From assembly GCA_023238725.1 (NCBI GenBank), contig CM041538.1, positions 7,105,880-7,169,879 of the forward strand: a stretch of DNA of 64,000 nt, read 5' to 3'. This DNA comes from Scortum barcoo. Its lineage: Eukaryota > Chordata > Actinopteri > Centrarchiformes > Terapontidae. Shown here piece after piece: positions 38,501 through 49,385 of this stretch (position 1 is its first letter; every line of letters starts with the position of its first letter). A program made the position numbers and the translations under genes. Below the pieces are notes generated by a model. The model was not told the origin of the DNA and searched no databases. It saw only the letters and a program-made list of their open reading frames with translations.

Positions 38501-40527
38501 TCATGCCGAAGACTTGACAGAGGACGACTGGCTGGCAGGCTAAAGGAAACAAAGACAAATTGAATACAACAGACTGCAGCTTGTTATGAGCTCACACGTG
38601 CAGTTTTATCCAACAGGTCTTAAATGCTCTGAAGTATTTTTCTCACTTGTTCCTTCTGCAAAATGCAGAAAGAATGCAGATGTTAACTTGGCAAGGAGTG
38701 AAAACAGACAGTTCAGGAGCCTTCTGTACAGAGAAAAGCCTCCTCAAGAAGCACTTTGAGTGTTAAAAGCTGTAATGTCTGGTCACCTTCATGCCTTGTC
38801 TACACGTGCAACAAGCCAGAGACGCATCAGTTACATCATGTTTTAACAACCTGCATCACTTTAAGTCTTAAGTCACAGGATTCCTCCAAACTTCCTGTAT
38901 GATGTTTAGACTAGACTTTAAAAAAAAAAAAAATGAGGTAAATTTCCTCCTTACATGGAAGACTAACTCCATCAGAAACCATGCAAGTGGTAATGACTGC
39001 TTGTTTAGCTAGCCCCTACATTGAAGCAAGGTAGTTTCTTCACAGCACAATCATTTTAGAGTGCTGCCCTGCAAACATCTCTACTTAAGACATAAGCCTA
39101 TGACTCGCCTCCTGTGATTTGCCCTCCTGGACTCCATTGCCGTTGCTGGCACTAGAGTCACCGGTGCCATTAAGTGTGGCTTCCTGTTTCGCTTGTTTAG
39201 CATCAGTGTCCTTTACTGGGCTCTCCTCCTCTGGTTTCCTCTGTAGAAACAAAACCAGCACAAAGGGAGGGGGAAGGAAGAGATGGCTGAACGCTGCTGT
39301 GAACAACTGGAACTCGCTGTTTGACATTTAGATGGAGGGAAACAAACCAAACGCAAACACCAAACACCAAGGAGCTGTCTCTGATTAGTTATGTCAAAGT
39401 CACATAATTAAAATGTATCATGCACACCAGTCTGCCAACATCACAGCTTAAGCAGTACCACAACACCATTACCTTCACACACATACACGGCACAACTACA
39501 GCAACCAACAGAAGTCACAACACACGTAACGCTGAAAAATCCCAACAACCACAGCAGACAGACCTTGCAACAGAGCGAGCTGTACATTGTCCGTTTCAAT
39601 AGAGATGATTACAGCTCCAGAATAGAGGCAGCAGTGATGGGTTGTTCTTCAAATAGTAAAGTTTTGATTCCAAACACTTTGATTGGCCTGTGATCAACCA
39701 AGATGAAGCAGGAAAAAAAAAGCAAAAGGCAAAAAAGGCAAAATGATTAGGGGGTCTCACCTTTTTCCTGATGAGGTGGGAGATGTCAGAAACTGCTTTG
39801 GAAGACGAGGCGCTGTCGGATGGTTTGACTGCGATCTAAAATGGAAAACGTTTCATGTGCTTAGATGTTTTCTGGGGCAGTCGGTCATGTTCCACACTGA
39901 CTACAACATAAGAGTTTAAAGATTTAAGAAGCACTCGTGATGTTCTTACCTGGCTGGCCGTTGCAAATGCTGATGACGACGGGCCCCCGTTTTCACAAGA
40001 GAATGCTGATGAGGTCGAGGCTCCACCCTGCAAAAGGTTCGTCAGTAACTCATGAGTTGAAGATTTAATTTGATGGCTTTGGTACGTCTAGTGCACTCTG
40101 ACCTCCAGGTGGCATTACAGGACTGAAAACTAAATATGCATAAAAGCACTCAAATTCAAAGACAGTAGTTCCAACCCTGGATGGTTTACACACCAACAGT
40201 GTATATTGTTTATTGTCAGTGCACCCACTAGTGTCTGCTGGATGGCCTGAGAGGCAGCGCTGGCTGTCTTCTGGCTTTCCTTGGCGTCCTCAACCTTTTC
40301 CCTGATGTCAGGCAGAAGCTGCTTCAGCTCCTCCATCTCATTCTTCTCTTCTGTAGCCCCATCTGCTCCCTCTGCTGCAGCTATCACCTCCTGCAGCATG
40401 GCTAGACACAGAATGATGATCAGTACTACCACAGAGCAGTGCGGTCTCTCAGCTGCCATCATTTTGTCTTCAGCTTCCGAGAGGACATACACTCCCTACA
40501 ATCTGCCAGACACCTCATTTATGCTCA

Positions 40528-40565
<38 letters not shown>

Positions 40566-43500
40566 CAATAACGTGCACAACAGAACAGTTCTTAACATGC
40601 TGGTCTCTGAGGAAGAAACCTGCATGCTTACCCAGACGGGTCTCGATGACTTTTATGGAGCTGTTGTAGTGCTGGATGGCCTGGCTGTACTGATCCATGT
40701 AGCACAGTGTAGTGGCGACGTGGTAGTGCGTCTCAGCCAGCAGACGACTGTGGGAGGGCAAGTGCTTCAGCTGCAGGGCAAGACACTCTTGAAAGTCTTC
40801 TAGCGCCTGAGGATAGTTACCTGGACAAGATAATACATGTGACAAGTGATTTGAGAGATAGTCACATTTAGCACTGCTAAACAGGCTTTTTTCCATAAAA
40901 GTGTTATTAGTGATGAATGAAACAATATTTTAATATGTTAAATGATGAATGGACTGACATCTATAACACTAATGTTCATGACACTGGTCTTTTGAGTTGA
41001 ATCCACAAAAACAAAGAAAAAAAAAAAGTCCCAACTATTAGAGGACTTAACATTGAGGGGCCCGTCCAAGTTGGTGAGGTGAAAGTAAAGTCCAACATGG
41101 AAATTCAGTCAGTTTTATGAAACATACCCGATTCAGCACTGACTTCTCCGAGTTTCAGATATGCCTGGGCTGCCATCAGCTGGTCTTCTTTGCTTTCCTT
41201 TCTGTGGGGATGAAGAAACTGTCAGATTACTTTACCTCATTTTGTCTCATATCAGTCAGTGGAGTCAACTTTAAAATCTGGATTTGTATGGAGGGTAGAA
41301 GACTTTTGAACTCACATGTTCGGTAAAAATCTCTTAAAGGTCAGTGTACCTTATTTTGTGGCGTTCTTATTGCATCACTAACTTCATTTGGTTTTACCTT
41401 TTGTAGATAACTTTAGCCACTTCCAGCATCTCCCAAGCCAACTGCAAATTCCCAACTTCATCCTCTTCCTGAAAGGTGGGAAAAGCATGTCAAATCTAAA
41501 TACAATTAGGTCAAATTATGTTGTGTACGAGTGAGACCTCACCTTATCCTGTCCATTTTCCTCTCCCTCCTCATCATCATCATCATCATCGTCATCATCT
41601 GTTGAAGTAAGTGGGATTTATTAGAGGGCTAGATTATCATATTCCTATTGTGTGTGACTGAGGAAGAAATGTTATAGCTTGTGCACAAAAACAAATGTTT
41701 CCCACAAAGTGCAGTAAACTCTTGTTCCAGTGCATTTCCCTTCACCTTCAGTAACACCTGTTAATGTCACCTGTTTTAAAAATAAAGACTTAAAGAGCTT
41801 GTGCTCCACCCCCCGACACAAACTGTGCTCTGTATCCAAAGATCTACTGCCCTGTGGTTCCTCATTGTCCTGTTCAGCCTCTGGCTTGGTTTCCTCATCT
41901 TTTCCTTCCTCTGGTTTTGAGGAGGTCTCCTTGCCAGTCTGCTCTTCTGACTCATTCTTAATCACAGTTTCTTTTCCAGGAGTGCCAGTAGGACTTTCCC
42001 CCACACCGTTCACAGGTGAGGCTCCATTCACTTTCTGTGCTGGACTCTTGTCACTTGACAGTTCCTCTGATCCATTCATATCGTGTTTGACAGCGGCCTC
42101 TGCCACACCATTTTCTTTTTTCACCTCAGCATTTCCTTTTCCAGCCTGAGACTCCAGCTGGGAGTCAGCTGCCCCAGACTTTTCCTCCTCTGCCATTGCA
42201 TCATACACCTGCTTTCGCAGCTCCTCTCTAGTTTTTTCTGCACCAAAATGGATTGTTAAATTTTATAATGTGAAACTGTTTAAAGTACGAAGGTCAGGTC
42301 CTCTATAACGAACACTTAACAGAGTTTACAACTAATTTTAGAACAACTTAATGCTGTGTTTGTTCATGACTGGACATGGGAGGAAGGAACCAATCAACTT
42401 CTATGCATTAGATACATTGTGATGAAAAAACAGTAAATTACTATTTGGTTTCTTACCTACACACAAAACACAAGTTAAACTCATGTTACAGTCCGCTGAT
42501 TAACAAATGCCATGCTGAAAACCAACGTTGGTGTTTTATTAGAAAATACATAAATTACACCTGAAAACCCTCGAGACACAAATGATTATGGTCCACTAAA
42601 AGCAATGTAAGTTACTTAAATTGACTGAATCAAACAGTATTATCAGTTATTTTTCTATGATTTCCATTTGAAATCACCTGTGTTCTTGTTTATTTAATCA
42701 CAAAAGGCCTTTATGATAACAGAAAAACACTTGATACTGACCATCAAGGTTGCTGGCACTTTCAACATTTGAGTTGCTGGGTTGCTCTTCTTCCTCAGAT
42801 TCTTCTGGGACTCCATCCAGGGCATTACCAAGGACACTGTTCTCCATCCTAACCAACAAAAGGAAACCATTAGGTCAGATTATGTTGTGTATGAGTGGGA
42901 CCTCAGAGGCACTGCTTACAGAGGAAAAGTGGTTCAAGTTTAAAAAAGAAAAAAGGCCTAAGAAAAGACTAATTTGGACACTAAGGTCACAAACATTTAG
43001 TGTCACTTACAGCACCTAAGATAAGGTTTCTCATCTTAATTTAAGAAGGTTAACCAACCTGGCAAGCTCCAACAGGGACTTCCCACAAAGGAAAAAGGCC
43101 TCACCACACTCATCTGCTGTGTCCCCATACCTCGCAGCCCTGGCAACCAGACGTCACAACTTTTGAGAATAAGTTTAGGGATGAATTTTAGACTCAATAC
43201 AAAATTCAAAAGATCAAAAAGAAAGTGAAGTCTCACACAGATACACTCTCAAAACAGACATTGAGATTGAAAACAAAATCCTGGGATATAAAAAAAAATA
43301 TTGAGAGAATGTTTTCTGTGATTAATCAGGGACATCTCACTCACAACATGCTGCAGGCGTCCTGAAAGACACTGACAGCAGAAACAACATCTCCCATCAC
43401 CAGATGTCTGTTCCCAGTGCCGATCAGCTTCTTTGCCTCCTCCATGGTGTCAACAGAGCTGCATGGAGAAAAAAAATAAAATAAAAAAACCACACACACA

Positions 43501-44020
43501 CACATAAGGCATTAGAAACTCCATATGAAGTAACACTGCAGCTTCGTGTCGGACACTCACCTGTCTGCTGCAGCTGCTGAGGAAGAGGAGCACGGCTTCT
43601 CCTCCGCGCTGAAAAGAGTCAGAGTTCAAACTTTAGTTCAGGAAAAGAAAACACAAGTTACCTGTCCTCGGTCTGGAGCACAGCCACAGTCAACACACCT
43701 AACTTTCACTGCTGGTTCACAGCTTGTTTGAGCTGCACCTCTGTGTTGTTAGCAGGCTGTTAGCCACCTAGCCTACCAGCCCGGCGGTGATGCTAATGTT
43801 TATTAGCAGCCACTACCGTACACGGGTAATTACTTCTATAGCCACTGTCCTTGCCTGCAACCATACAAGACCTTTATGTCCTCCGACCAGCACTGACCAC
43901 GCCAGGACGCCGATGTTTGCCGTGTTTGTGTCGCGTTAGCTAAAGGCTAGTTAGCCGTGTGTTCCCAGCAGACAAGTCTCACCTCCCGGAGCTCGACGCG
44001 GCGGACGATTCCTCTGGCAT
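38501..44020 (-). CDS. nasp: Nuclear autoantigenic sperm protein, histone chaperone (nasp), complete, 15 exons
   Basis: Exons in transcript order: 44020-43983, 43608-43561, 43458-43345, 43139-43059, 42848-42742, 42237-41848, 41598-41543, 41468-41398, 41201-41128, 40820-40632, 40401-40229, 40027-39950, 39835-39761, 39240-39109, 38539-38501. They join in frame to 554 codons plus stop. NASP binds H3-H4 (and H1) and buffers soluble histones in the nucleus. The first TPR region is residues about 30-95 (GTGNRHLVMGD, DECGEAFFLCGKSLLELA). Exons 6-7 give an acidic insert (about 130-278) with an Asp run interrupting the TPR fold, the SHNi-TPR layout. TPRs resume at about 280-390 (LLAETHYHVATTLCYMDQYS) and are capped by the helix with LLPDIREKVEDAKESQ. 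A basic signal IRKKRKPEEES lies at about 495. The acidic insert is much shorter than in mammalian testis NASP. The last intron begins with GC. Confidence 0.96.
40531..40563. repeat. Poly-A run of 33 bases in nasp intron 10
   Basis: Uninterrupted A on the plus strand (poly-T in the nasp sense), well upstream of the exon 11 acceptor at 40,402 and not part of its pyrimidine tract. Its length is likely to vary between individuals or assemblies. Confidence 0.9.
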
Positions 44021-44124
44021 TTCTCACAGCGAGCTCACACACGGTGGGGAAAGCGAGAGACTAAACTTAGCAGTTAAGTAGTGCTCACACTGAAGTACAA
44101 ACAGACCTCCTGTGATGGTCTTTG

Positions 44125-44141
44125 TTGGCGCGCTTAAATAG
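44125..44141 (-). promoter_or_regulatory. nasp promoter: TATA-like and E2F-like motifs
   Basis: On the minus strand, CTATTTAAG is followed directly by CGCGCCAA, an E2F-type site, about 105 bases upstream of the nasp start codon. S-phase expression via E2F would fit a histone chaperone. Motifs are seen; regulation is inferred. Confidence 0.45.
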
Positions 44142-44766
44142 AGAAAAGAAGGGTTTCTATTTCCGCTTCAGTCCAGACGCGGGAGATTGAAGTTAAAGGA
44201 GCCGCAGCAAAAACCAAGAGGCATTCACGGCCCCTGGGACAAAACACCGCTTAGTCAAATTAGCATACCAAACACCATATTATGACGTTAAGGATAAACA
44301 AAAAAATATCATGCTGACGTTACAAATGTCCTATATAATAACAGGTGAAGATTTAGGCTTATAAGTACAGTATTTAATGCATTTCAGATACATCTAAACT
44401 CAATAATTACCAACTGAACGCGCGTAACACACGTGTAAGCTATTTTCACGTGTGAGTTTCATATTTACCATATTTACCAGGATATGAATACAGCAACTAT
44501 GTCATTTACACCGGATCATTGAATCTTTCCCCGATTTTGTTCCGAGTTTCAGGTCGTTTGAATCGTAAGCATGTCAGTCTTGTTCTGGATGAGTCTTTTT
44601 TGTCGAAATAATTACATAACATGAGACCGTGTTATTGTCTCTCAGGCGGTCGACTCTCCTGACAGCGGAGAGAAAATATGGTGTTTCCACCTTTTGTTCA
44701 AACTCTACACACACACATTAACCAGTTCATAATCAAGAAATAAATTCACATATTGTTACCTTCACA
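44142..44766. other. Intergenic spacer between nasp and tRNA-Met
   Basis: About 620 bp without an open frame of note. It is the likely nasp upstream region. Nothing else is identified. Confidence 0.6.
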
Positions 44767-44839
44767 GCCTCGTTGGCGCAGTAGGCAGCGCGTCAGTCTC
44801 ATAATCTGAAGGTCGTGAGTTCGAGCCTCACACGGGGCA
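44767..44839 (+). tRNA. tRNA-Met (CAT), elongator type
   Basis: A 73-base cloverleaf. The acceptor stem GCCTCGT pairs with ACGGGGC, with discriminator A. The anticodon CAT is at 44,800-44,802 in AGTCTCATAATCT. The B box is GAGTTCGAGCC (one base from the usual GGTTCGANNCC) and the A box lies in TGGCGCAGTAGGCAGCG. No intron. The sequence is almost identical to the vertebrate elongator tRNA-Met as I know it. A TTTT terminator follows at 44,845-44,848. The coordinates exclude the CCA tail, which is added after transcription. Confidence 0.96.
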
Positions 44840-44844
44840 TGCGC

Positions 44845-44848
44845 TTTT
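44845..44848 (+). terminator. RNA polymerase III terminator of tRNA-Met
   Basis: TTTT six bases after the mature tRNA 3' end, followed by a second T run after one C. Confidence 0.75.
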
Positions 44849-44876
44849 CTTTTGCGGTTGTCTTTGGTACTCCCAA

Positions 44877-44919
44877 TTTCATAATCGGAAGGTCGCGGGT
44901 TCGAGCCTCACACGGAGCT
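44877..44919 (+). pseudogene. Truncated tRNA-Met copy (3' half)
   Basis: TTCATAATCGGAAGGTCGCG and then GGTTCGAGCCTCACACGGAG repeat the anticodon arm, variable loop, T arm and part of the acceptor stem of the tRNA-Met 38 bases upstream. The 5' half, with the A box, is missing. The downstream flank (TTTTCCGTTTTGTGGTCG) also repeats the flank of the intact gene, so this looks like a local tandem duplication of about 80 bp and not a new insertion. It keeps a consensus-like B box and may not be transcribed. Confidence 0.85.
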
Positions 44920-45571
44920 CTCGTTTTCCGTTTTGTGGTCGTCTTCGGTAGTCCTACAACACTGACATACCCGCAGTTTTAAAGCAGACGAAGGTACCTT
45001 ATCTGAAAATGACTTTAGTAATATTTGCTAATCAGGCTCCTCCGACACTAACTACTGTCTCTGAGGGCATTTTACGAGAATCCAAGGTTGACCTCAGGCT
45101 AATGTGCTACTATTTCTACAGTATTAATGCCAACATGACAGACTGATCACTTTTATATTTGTTCACCATTTCTTTATGGAATTGTTGATTTTTTTCACTA
45201 CAGGGCTCCACAAGTTAGTGATTTTTAACATCAGTACTTGCATATGCAGACTACTCTTAAATCCGGTTTGATGTTGGTTGTTAAGGTTTAGGACCTTATA
45301 CCTCATCATGCCTACATCTACACCTTTTTAATGAATAAACAGCTGTGTTTATTCTTAATCAGTACTTCCCTAAACTACCACAGTGTCATGGATGTGTAAA
45401 TGAAAAAGGCATAGAACGAAGCTGGATGTAACAAATCCTTTATTTCATACATATGTTTATATTTATTTCATTATATGTTGTTGCCACCATCATTAATTTT
45501 AATGAAGAATCATCCCAAAACTTTGATTTCTTTTTATTTCAACATCCCTTATCAAAGTCTGTAAGTTTCTT
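44920..45571. other. Intergenic spacer and likely 3' UTR of the PYD gene
   Basis: AT-rich sequence without exons. TTTATT at about 45,438 (AATAAA on minus) could end the transcript of the PYD gene at 45,572-45,949. Confidence 0.5.
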
Positions 45572-45949
45572 TCAAAATAAACAATAATAGACAGTGAGAG
45601 GAAGAGAATGCACATTGTCCATCTTTGTATAGAGTTTATGGTATATATAAAACAGGGGGAAAAAGTGTGACTGACCTTCTGTTCCTGAGTTGGTGTCTGG
45701 CAGACTCTCCACCAGGTCGGTCCTGTTCATATTACATAAAACCTTCTTGGTCACCTTCAGAGCTCCATCCAATTTCCATCCGTTCATCATCAGACTCACT
45801 ATGTCGTGCCTCTTCGCCTTTTCCAGCTTAGACACTTTGAATTTCTGGTAGCCTTCCAGGATGTCACATTGCTGCAGATACCACTTAAACTCCTTGAAGT
45901 CATCATCTGTTAAATCCTCTAGAGCATGCAAAATGTCCACTGCCATCAC
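45572..45949 (-). CDS. Pyrin-domain (PYD/DAPIN) protein, orphan or first exon of an NLR-like gene
   Basis: The frame encodes one death-fold PYD at residues about 6-85. It has the typical start LEDLTDDDFKEFKWYLQQ, then KLEKAKRHDIVSLM and VTKKVLCNMNRTDLVESL. PYDs make homotypic contacts in inflammasome assembly, and in fish they sit at the N-terminus of many NLRs and in ASC. After codon 91 the sequence offers a good donor (AGAAG|GTCAGT at 45,675), as expected if this were exon 1 of a larger gene. No CARD, FISNA/NACHT or leucine-rich-repeat exon is visible downstream before the tRNA and nasp. Unspliced, the frame ends at codon 125, and an AATAAA on the minus strand follows about 130 bases later. 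It could therefore be a PYD-only protein, a gene remnant or an exon of a rearranged NLR. Start: the two adjacent Met codons before AVDILHALEDL. Confidence 0.8.
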   Translation of the reverse strand: MMAVDILHALEDLTDDDFKEFKWYLQQCDILEGYQKFKVSKLEKAKRHDIVSLMMNGWKLDGALKVTKKVLCNMNRTDLVESLPDTNSGTEGQSHFFPLFYIYHKLYTKMDNVHSLPLTVYYCLF

Positions 45950-46497
45950 TGTGGCTCCCTGCTATAATCCAACACCGGAGCTGTGTTTTGATTTTTTTGC
46001 ATTTGTGTGCAGAGTTTAGCCAGTTAGAGCTCCTGCTGCTGCTATGTGGACTGGACTTTATGTCATTTTGAAGTAGCACACGGTTTAAGCTATATTTCTT
46101 TCAATTAAAGACAGCCATCTTTGAGTAAAAGCACCACTAATTGGAAAATGTCAGCTTGCTCTCATTCCCGGGTAAAAGATGCTAATGAATTGTAAGATTT
46201 ATTCATTCATTCAGAAAACCACAAAAGCCCTGAAATTCTGCATCAGCTTTTAGTTCTTGAGATAAAGGCTGCGTTGTTGTTTTCAGCCATGCTAGCAACT
46301 TGGCTCACAACACAAAAGAACCCACTACAACAAAGGTAAAATCATCATGAAACCACAGCTTTAAGGTTAACATATCTAATAGTTAATACAATAATATTTC
46401 TTAGGTATTAACTCAATAAAGTGTCCAATGTTATTCAGAGGAAAACACAGCTCAGCTTTGAGGGGAACAAAATGGCTAAATTAAAAAAAATTTAAAA
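45950..46497. other. Upstream region of the PYD gene
   Basis: No exon or repeat with clear ends. The putative PYD promoter should lie here, but I see no convincing TATA box or known motif. Confidence 0.5.
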
Positions 46498-46860
46498 TTA
46501 AAAATGTGTTTCAACCTGGGTTTTAAAAATGGGTAGTGTAGAAGCCAGCCTAACATGAAGAGGCAACTCGATTCCAGAGTTTGGGGGCTATGATTGCAAA
46601 GGAGTAATCTCCAAATGAGGGACACACAGACGCCACTGGATTCAACTATCAGGGCTTCAATCTTACTCTCATTAACGTTTAGAACATTTAAGATCATCCA
46701 AGCATTGTTCTTGAGAGTCAAACAATTATTTTAAAGAGCATTCAGATTTCTGTCATAGACAGGTAAATTTGTGTGTCATCTGCATAACAGTGGAACAGGA
46801 TGCCATATTTTCTAAGAATGGACCCTAAGAGGATCACATAAAGGGAAAAAAAAGTATAGT
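46498..46860 (-). mobile_element. Internally deleted LINE (Rex1/L2-like) reverse transcriptase fragment
   Basis: On the minus strand, LLGSILRKYGILFHCYADD (catalytic YADD at 46,775-46,786) is followed by DTQIYLS, and downstream by NESKIEALIV and a C-terminal piece resembling SGIELPLHVRLASTLPIFK. Parts between these motifs are missing or frameshifted. It is a dead remnant of a jockey-superfamily LINE. The clade is assigned from the motif style only. Confidence 0.8.
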
Positions 46861-48289
46861 ATTGTATCATAAAATACAGACCCTGATGAGATTTCAGACT
46901 CAACATAGCTGAAAACTTTTGTCAGACAAGTAAAACCAGAGCCACTCCAGAGCAGTGCCTTGCTTAGAAGTACACTCTTCAGATATAATGTTTTCAATGT
47001 TCACAATCTTAATTCACTTTGTTAGTGAGCAACATGAATTTTCCTAAATTTGTTTCCAGCTAAAGAAATAAACACCTGGTGTGGTTTGATTCACTGTTGT
47101 CTGTGCAGTTTTGCACATTCAGAGAATTAGACAGCTAATTAAAGTTCAGTCAAAGAATACAAATAATTCATGCTGTCAGACCGGTTCTGACTCTGTGCTC
47201 TATCTAAGCAGTGAAGTCAGCTCAAAGTCAAATGTTGTTTCCTGCTGTTGATTAAATCTGACTGAACTAGACATGAAAAGGCTTCTTTTGGCTCAAATCA
47301 ATTAACTGACAAATTGATATTCATTGACAAATGAATATTCAGATCTACAAACACAAATAAGAAACCCAGTCTGAGCTGTGGTGCTGCCAGTCATGTCAGG
47401 ATGTGTGAGGAGAACAGTCTGTAAACTCCAAACTAACCAACAGTTATCTGATACACATTTACTATATAATTGCCTTTTTAAAAACATTTTCTCTGTATTC
47501 ATTCAGTAACAACAGCTTTAATGTTTGGTGCCTGAATTTAAAGGATTGGTTCTACTCACACAGGCATGACAACCAGGAGGTTTTCTAGCATAGGCTTCAA
47601 ACAATCATATATTCTCATCAGTGTTTGGAAACAAATAATCAGTCAGTAACCAATCAGAGCCTCACTTACTGAACTTTAAGTCATGACCATCATCGGTGTG
47701 CAGCTGTCTTCTGTCCTCAGCAAGTCTGGATAAAAAAGGAGCTTCACAGTTCACTTCAAGTTCAACTTCAGACGCTGCTTCATGTGTGCCTGTGTGTGTG
47801 TGTGTGTGTGTGTGTGTCTGTGTGTGTGTGCGTGTCCTCACTTCGTTATGAACGTATGTAGTCTGACTGGTTGGACTGAGTCTTGAGTTTTCACATCTAT
47901 AGTTCGTTTGCTCTGATCTGTATCAGTTGATGAGCTTGTGCATTCGGTTTCTTTTCTCACAGAGACAAATCAAAGTGAACCAAACTGCATCCCTACAAAT
48001 CACGTGAGAACGTTCATTCTGCTTATTGGTCAGAGGTGTCTGGAGCAAGACAGTTAATACAGGAAGAAGGTCCTGTGTTCTAGATTAGAGCATATTCCTG
48101 TCAGATTAACGCTGCTATGCAATTTAACATGGTTAGCTATGGCTGTTTCTCCATGTTAAGAAATTGAAACGGTTTGCATACTCTGCTGCATCCCAGAATG
48201 CAAAGCATATCTGTCTATAGGAGCTATTTATCTGAGACTTGCTGAGTACACCTAGCTCTGTCTTGTCTTGCTCACCACAGAGACAGTAT
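46861..48289. other. Gene-free stretch with a TG microsatellite
   Basis: No exon found. The only clear structure is a (TG)n run at about 47,791-47,832 with one interruption. Confidence 0.55.
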
Positions 48290-48560
48290 GCGGGTCAGGC
48301 CCTCAATGATGGAGACACCAGGGTATTTGAAGCTGTCCGACCTCTCCAGTGAGGAACTGTTAATGTTAAGGGGGGGCACTCATAGCTCCTTCGTCTTGCT
48401 GGCGTTCAGGAGGCTGTCCTGACATGTGTGCTCTGGTTGTTTAGGTCTTTTCATTATTATCTGTTATGAGGCCCATCACAGTGTTGGAATCGGAAGTGGC
48501 TAGACAGTCGTGTGTACATGGAGTACACGGTCTATTATGGTGAACTTATATCTTTCACTG
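48290..48560 (-). mobile_element. Second LINE reverse transcriptase fragment
   Basis: On the minus strand YSMYTHDCLATSDSNTV resembles the segment just before the FADD box of a common fish LINE (YSLYTHDC...NT). The FADD itself is deleted. Downstream, LLNASKTKEL and LTVPHWRGRTASNTLVS-like pieces continue in broken frames. Fragment only, no ends. Confidence 0.6.
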
Positions 48561-49089
48561 GGTATCACAGCATGTGTTTTATCTGCACAAAGAAGAGGGG
48601 CGCAAGGGTTAGTGCACCTGTGGAGCAGAGCAGCAGAGAAAAGTGTTGCCTCAGAGGAAATTAAAGAAAGGTCTGGAAACTGACAACAAGGTTCAAATGC
48701 CTCTTTGTTTTAAATGACCTGCAGTTTTATATGCTTGTGTGACACTCCTCAATTTTAAGGGACACTTAAGCTCATGGACTCTTTTGAAATGGAACAGACC
48801 GGAACCAAGGCTAGATATTCAGGACCGCAGCAGACCTGGTCTCATTCAGCAGTTACTTTCAGCAGGGCCTGTCAAGCTAAAACGGTCCAGGACTCCACCA
48901 CAGGCTTCTCTGTCTGGTCTGAGGTCAAGTCATCACACCAGAGACGTCTTAAACACACAGACCAAATGACTGACCAATAAGTAAGTGGAGACGCTGAAGG
49001 GGATCCTTTCCTTGAACTGGGTCTTAACATAGACCAGTCTGGACTGACAGGTCTGTAAAACTGCTTCAGCTACAGACATGTCCATGATG

Positions 49090-49385
49090 AGAGGGAGAAA
49101 GGACACTGTGTGGAGAGAGAGACTCAATCTGCAGGAGGACTATAAAACAGTATGGAGGCTGTTTTGTAAAGCAGCACTAACCAAGAGGTCACAGGGGTGG
49201 AGAACCCTGCAGGGGGCGCTGGCTGTCGACACTTTGCTCTCTAAAATCAATCCCACCGTGACCACTAAATGTCTTCTCTGTCAGTCACCACCAGCTAGTT
49301 CTCACTATTTCCTGGACTGTTTAAGTGTTGCTGGAAACTTTGAACAGTCTCTGCTTGAAATGGAAATTGGCGTGAAACTGCTTTT
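49090..49385 (+). mobile_element. LINE C-terminal fragment with CCHC knuckle
   Basis: The plus frame reads LTKRSQGWRTLQGALAVDTL, then CLLC-x7-H-x4-C (CLLCQSPPASSHYFLDC). This matches the end of the ORF2 protein of Tx1/L1-type fish LINEs, where a CCHC motif follows the reverse transcriptase. No reverse transcriptase core or 3' tail is recognised nearby. Not a host gene. Confidence 0.65.

Noticed and set aside
41672..42208. 178-codon frame as an independent gene
   Set aside because: It is nasp exon 6 read past its donor (GGCA|GTAGAT) into the intron.
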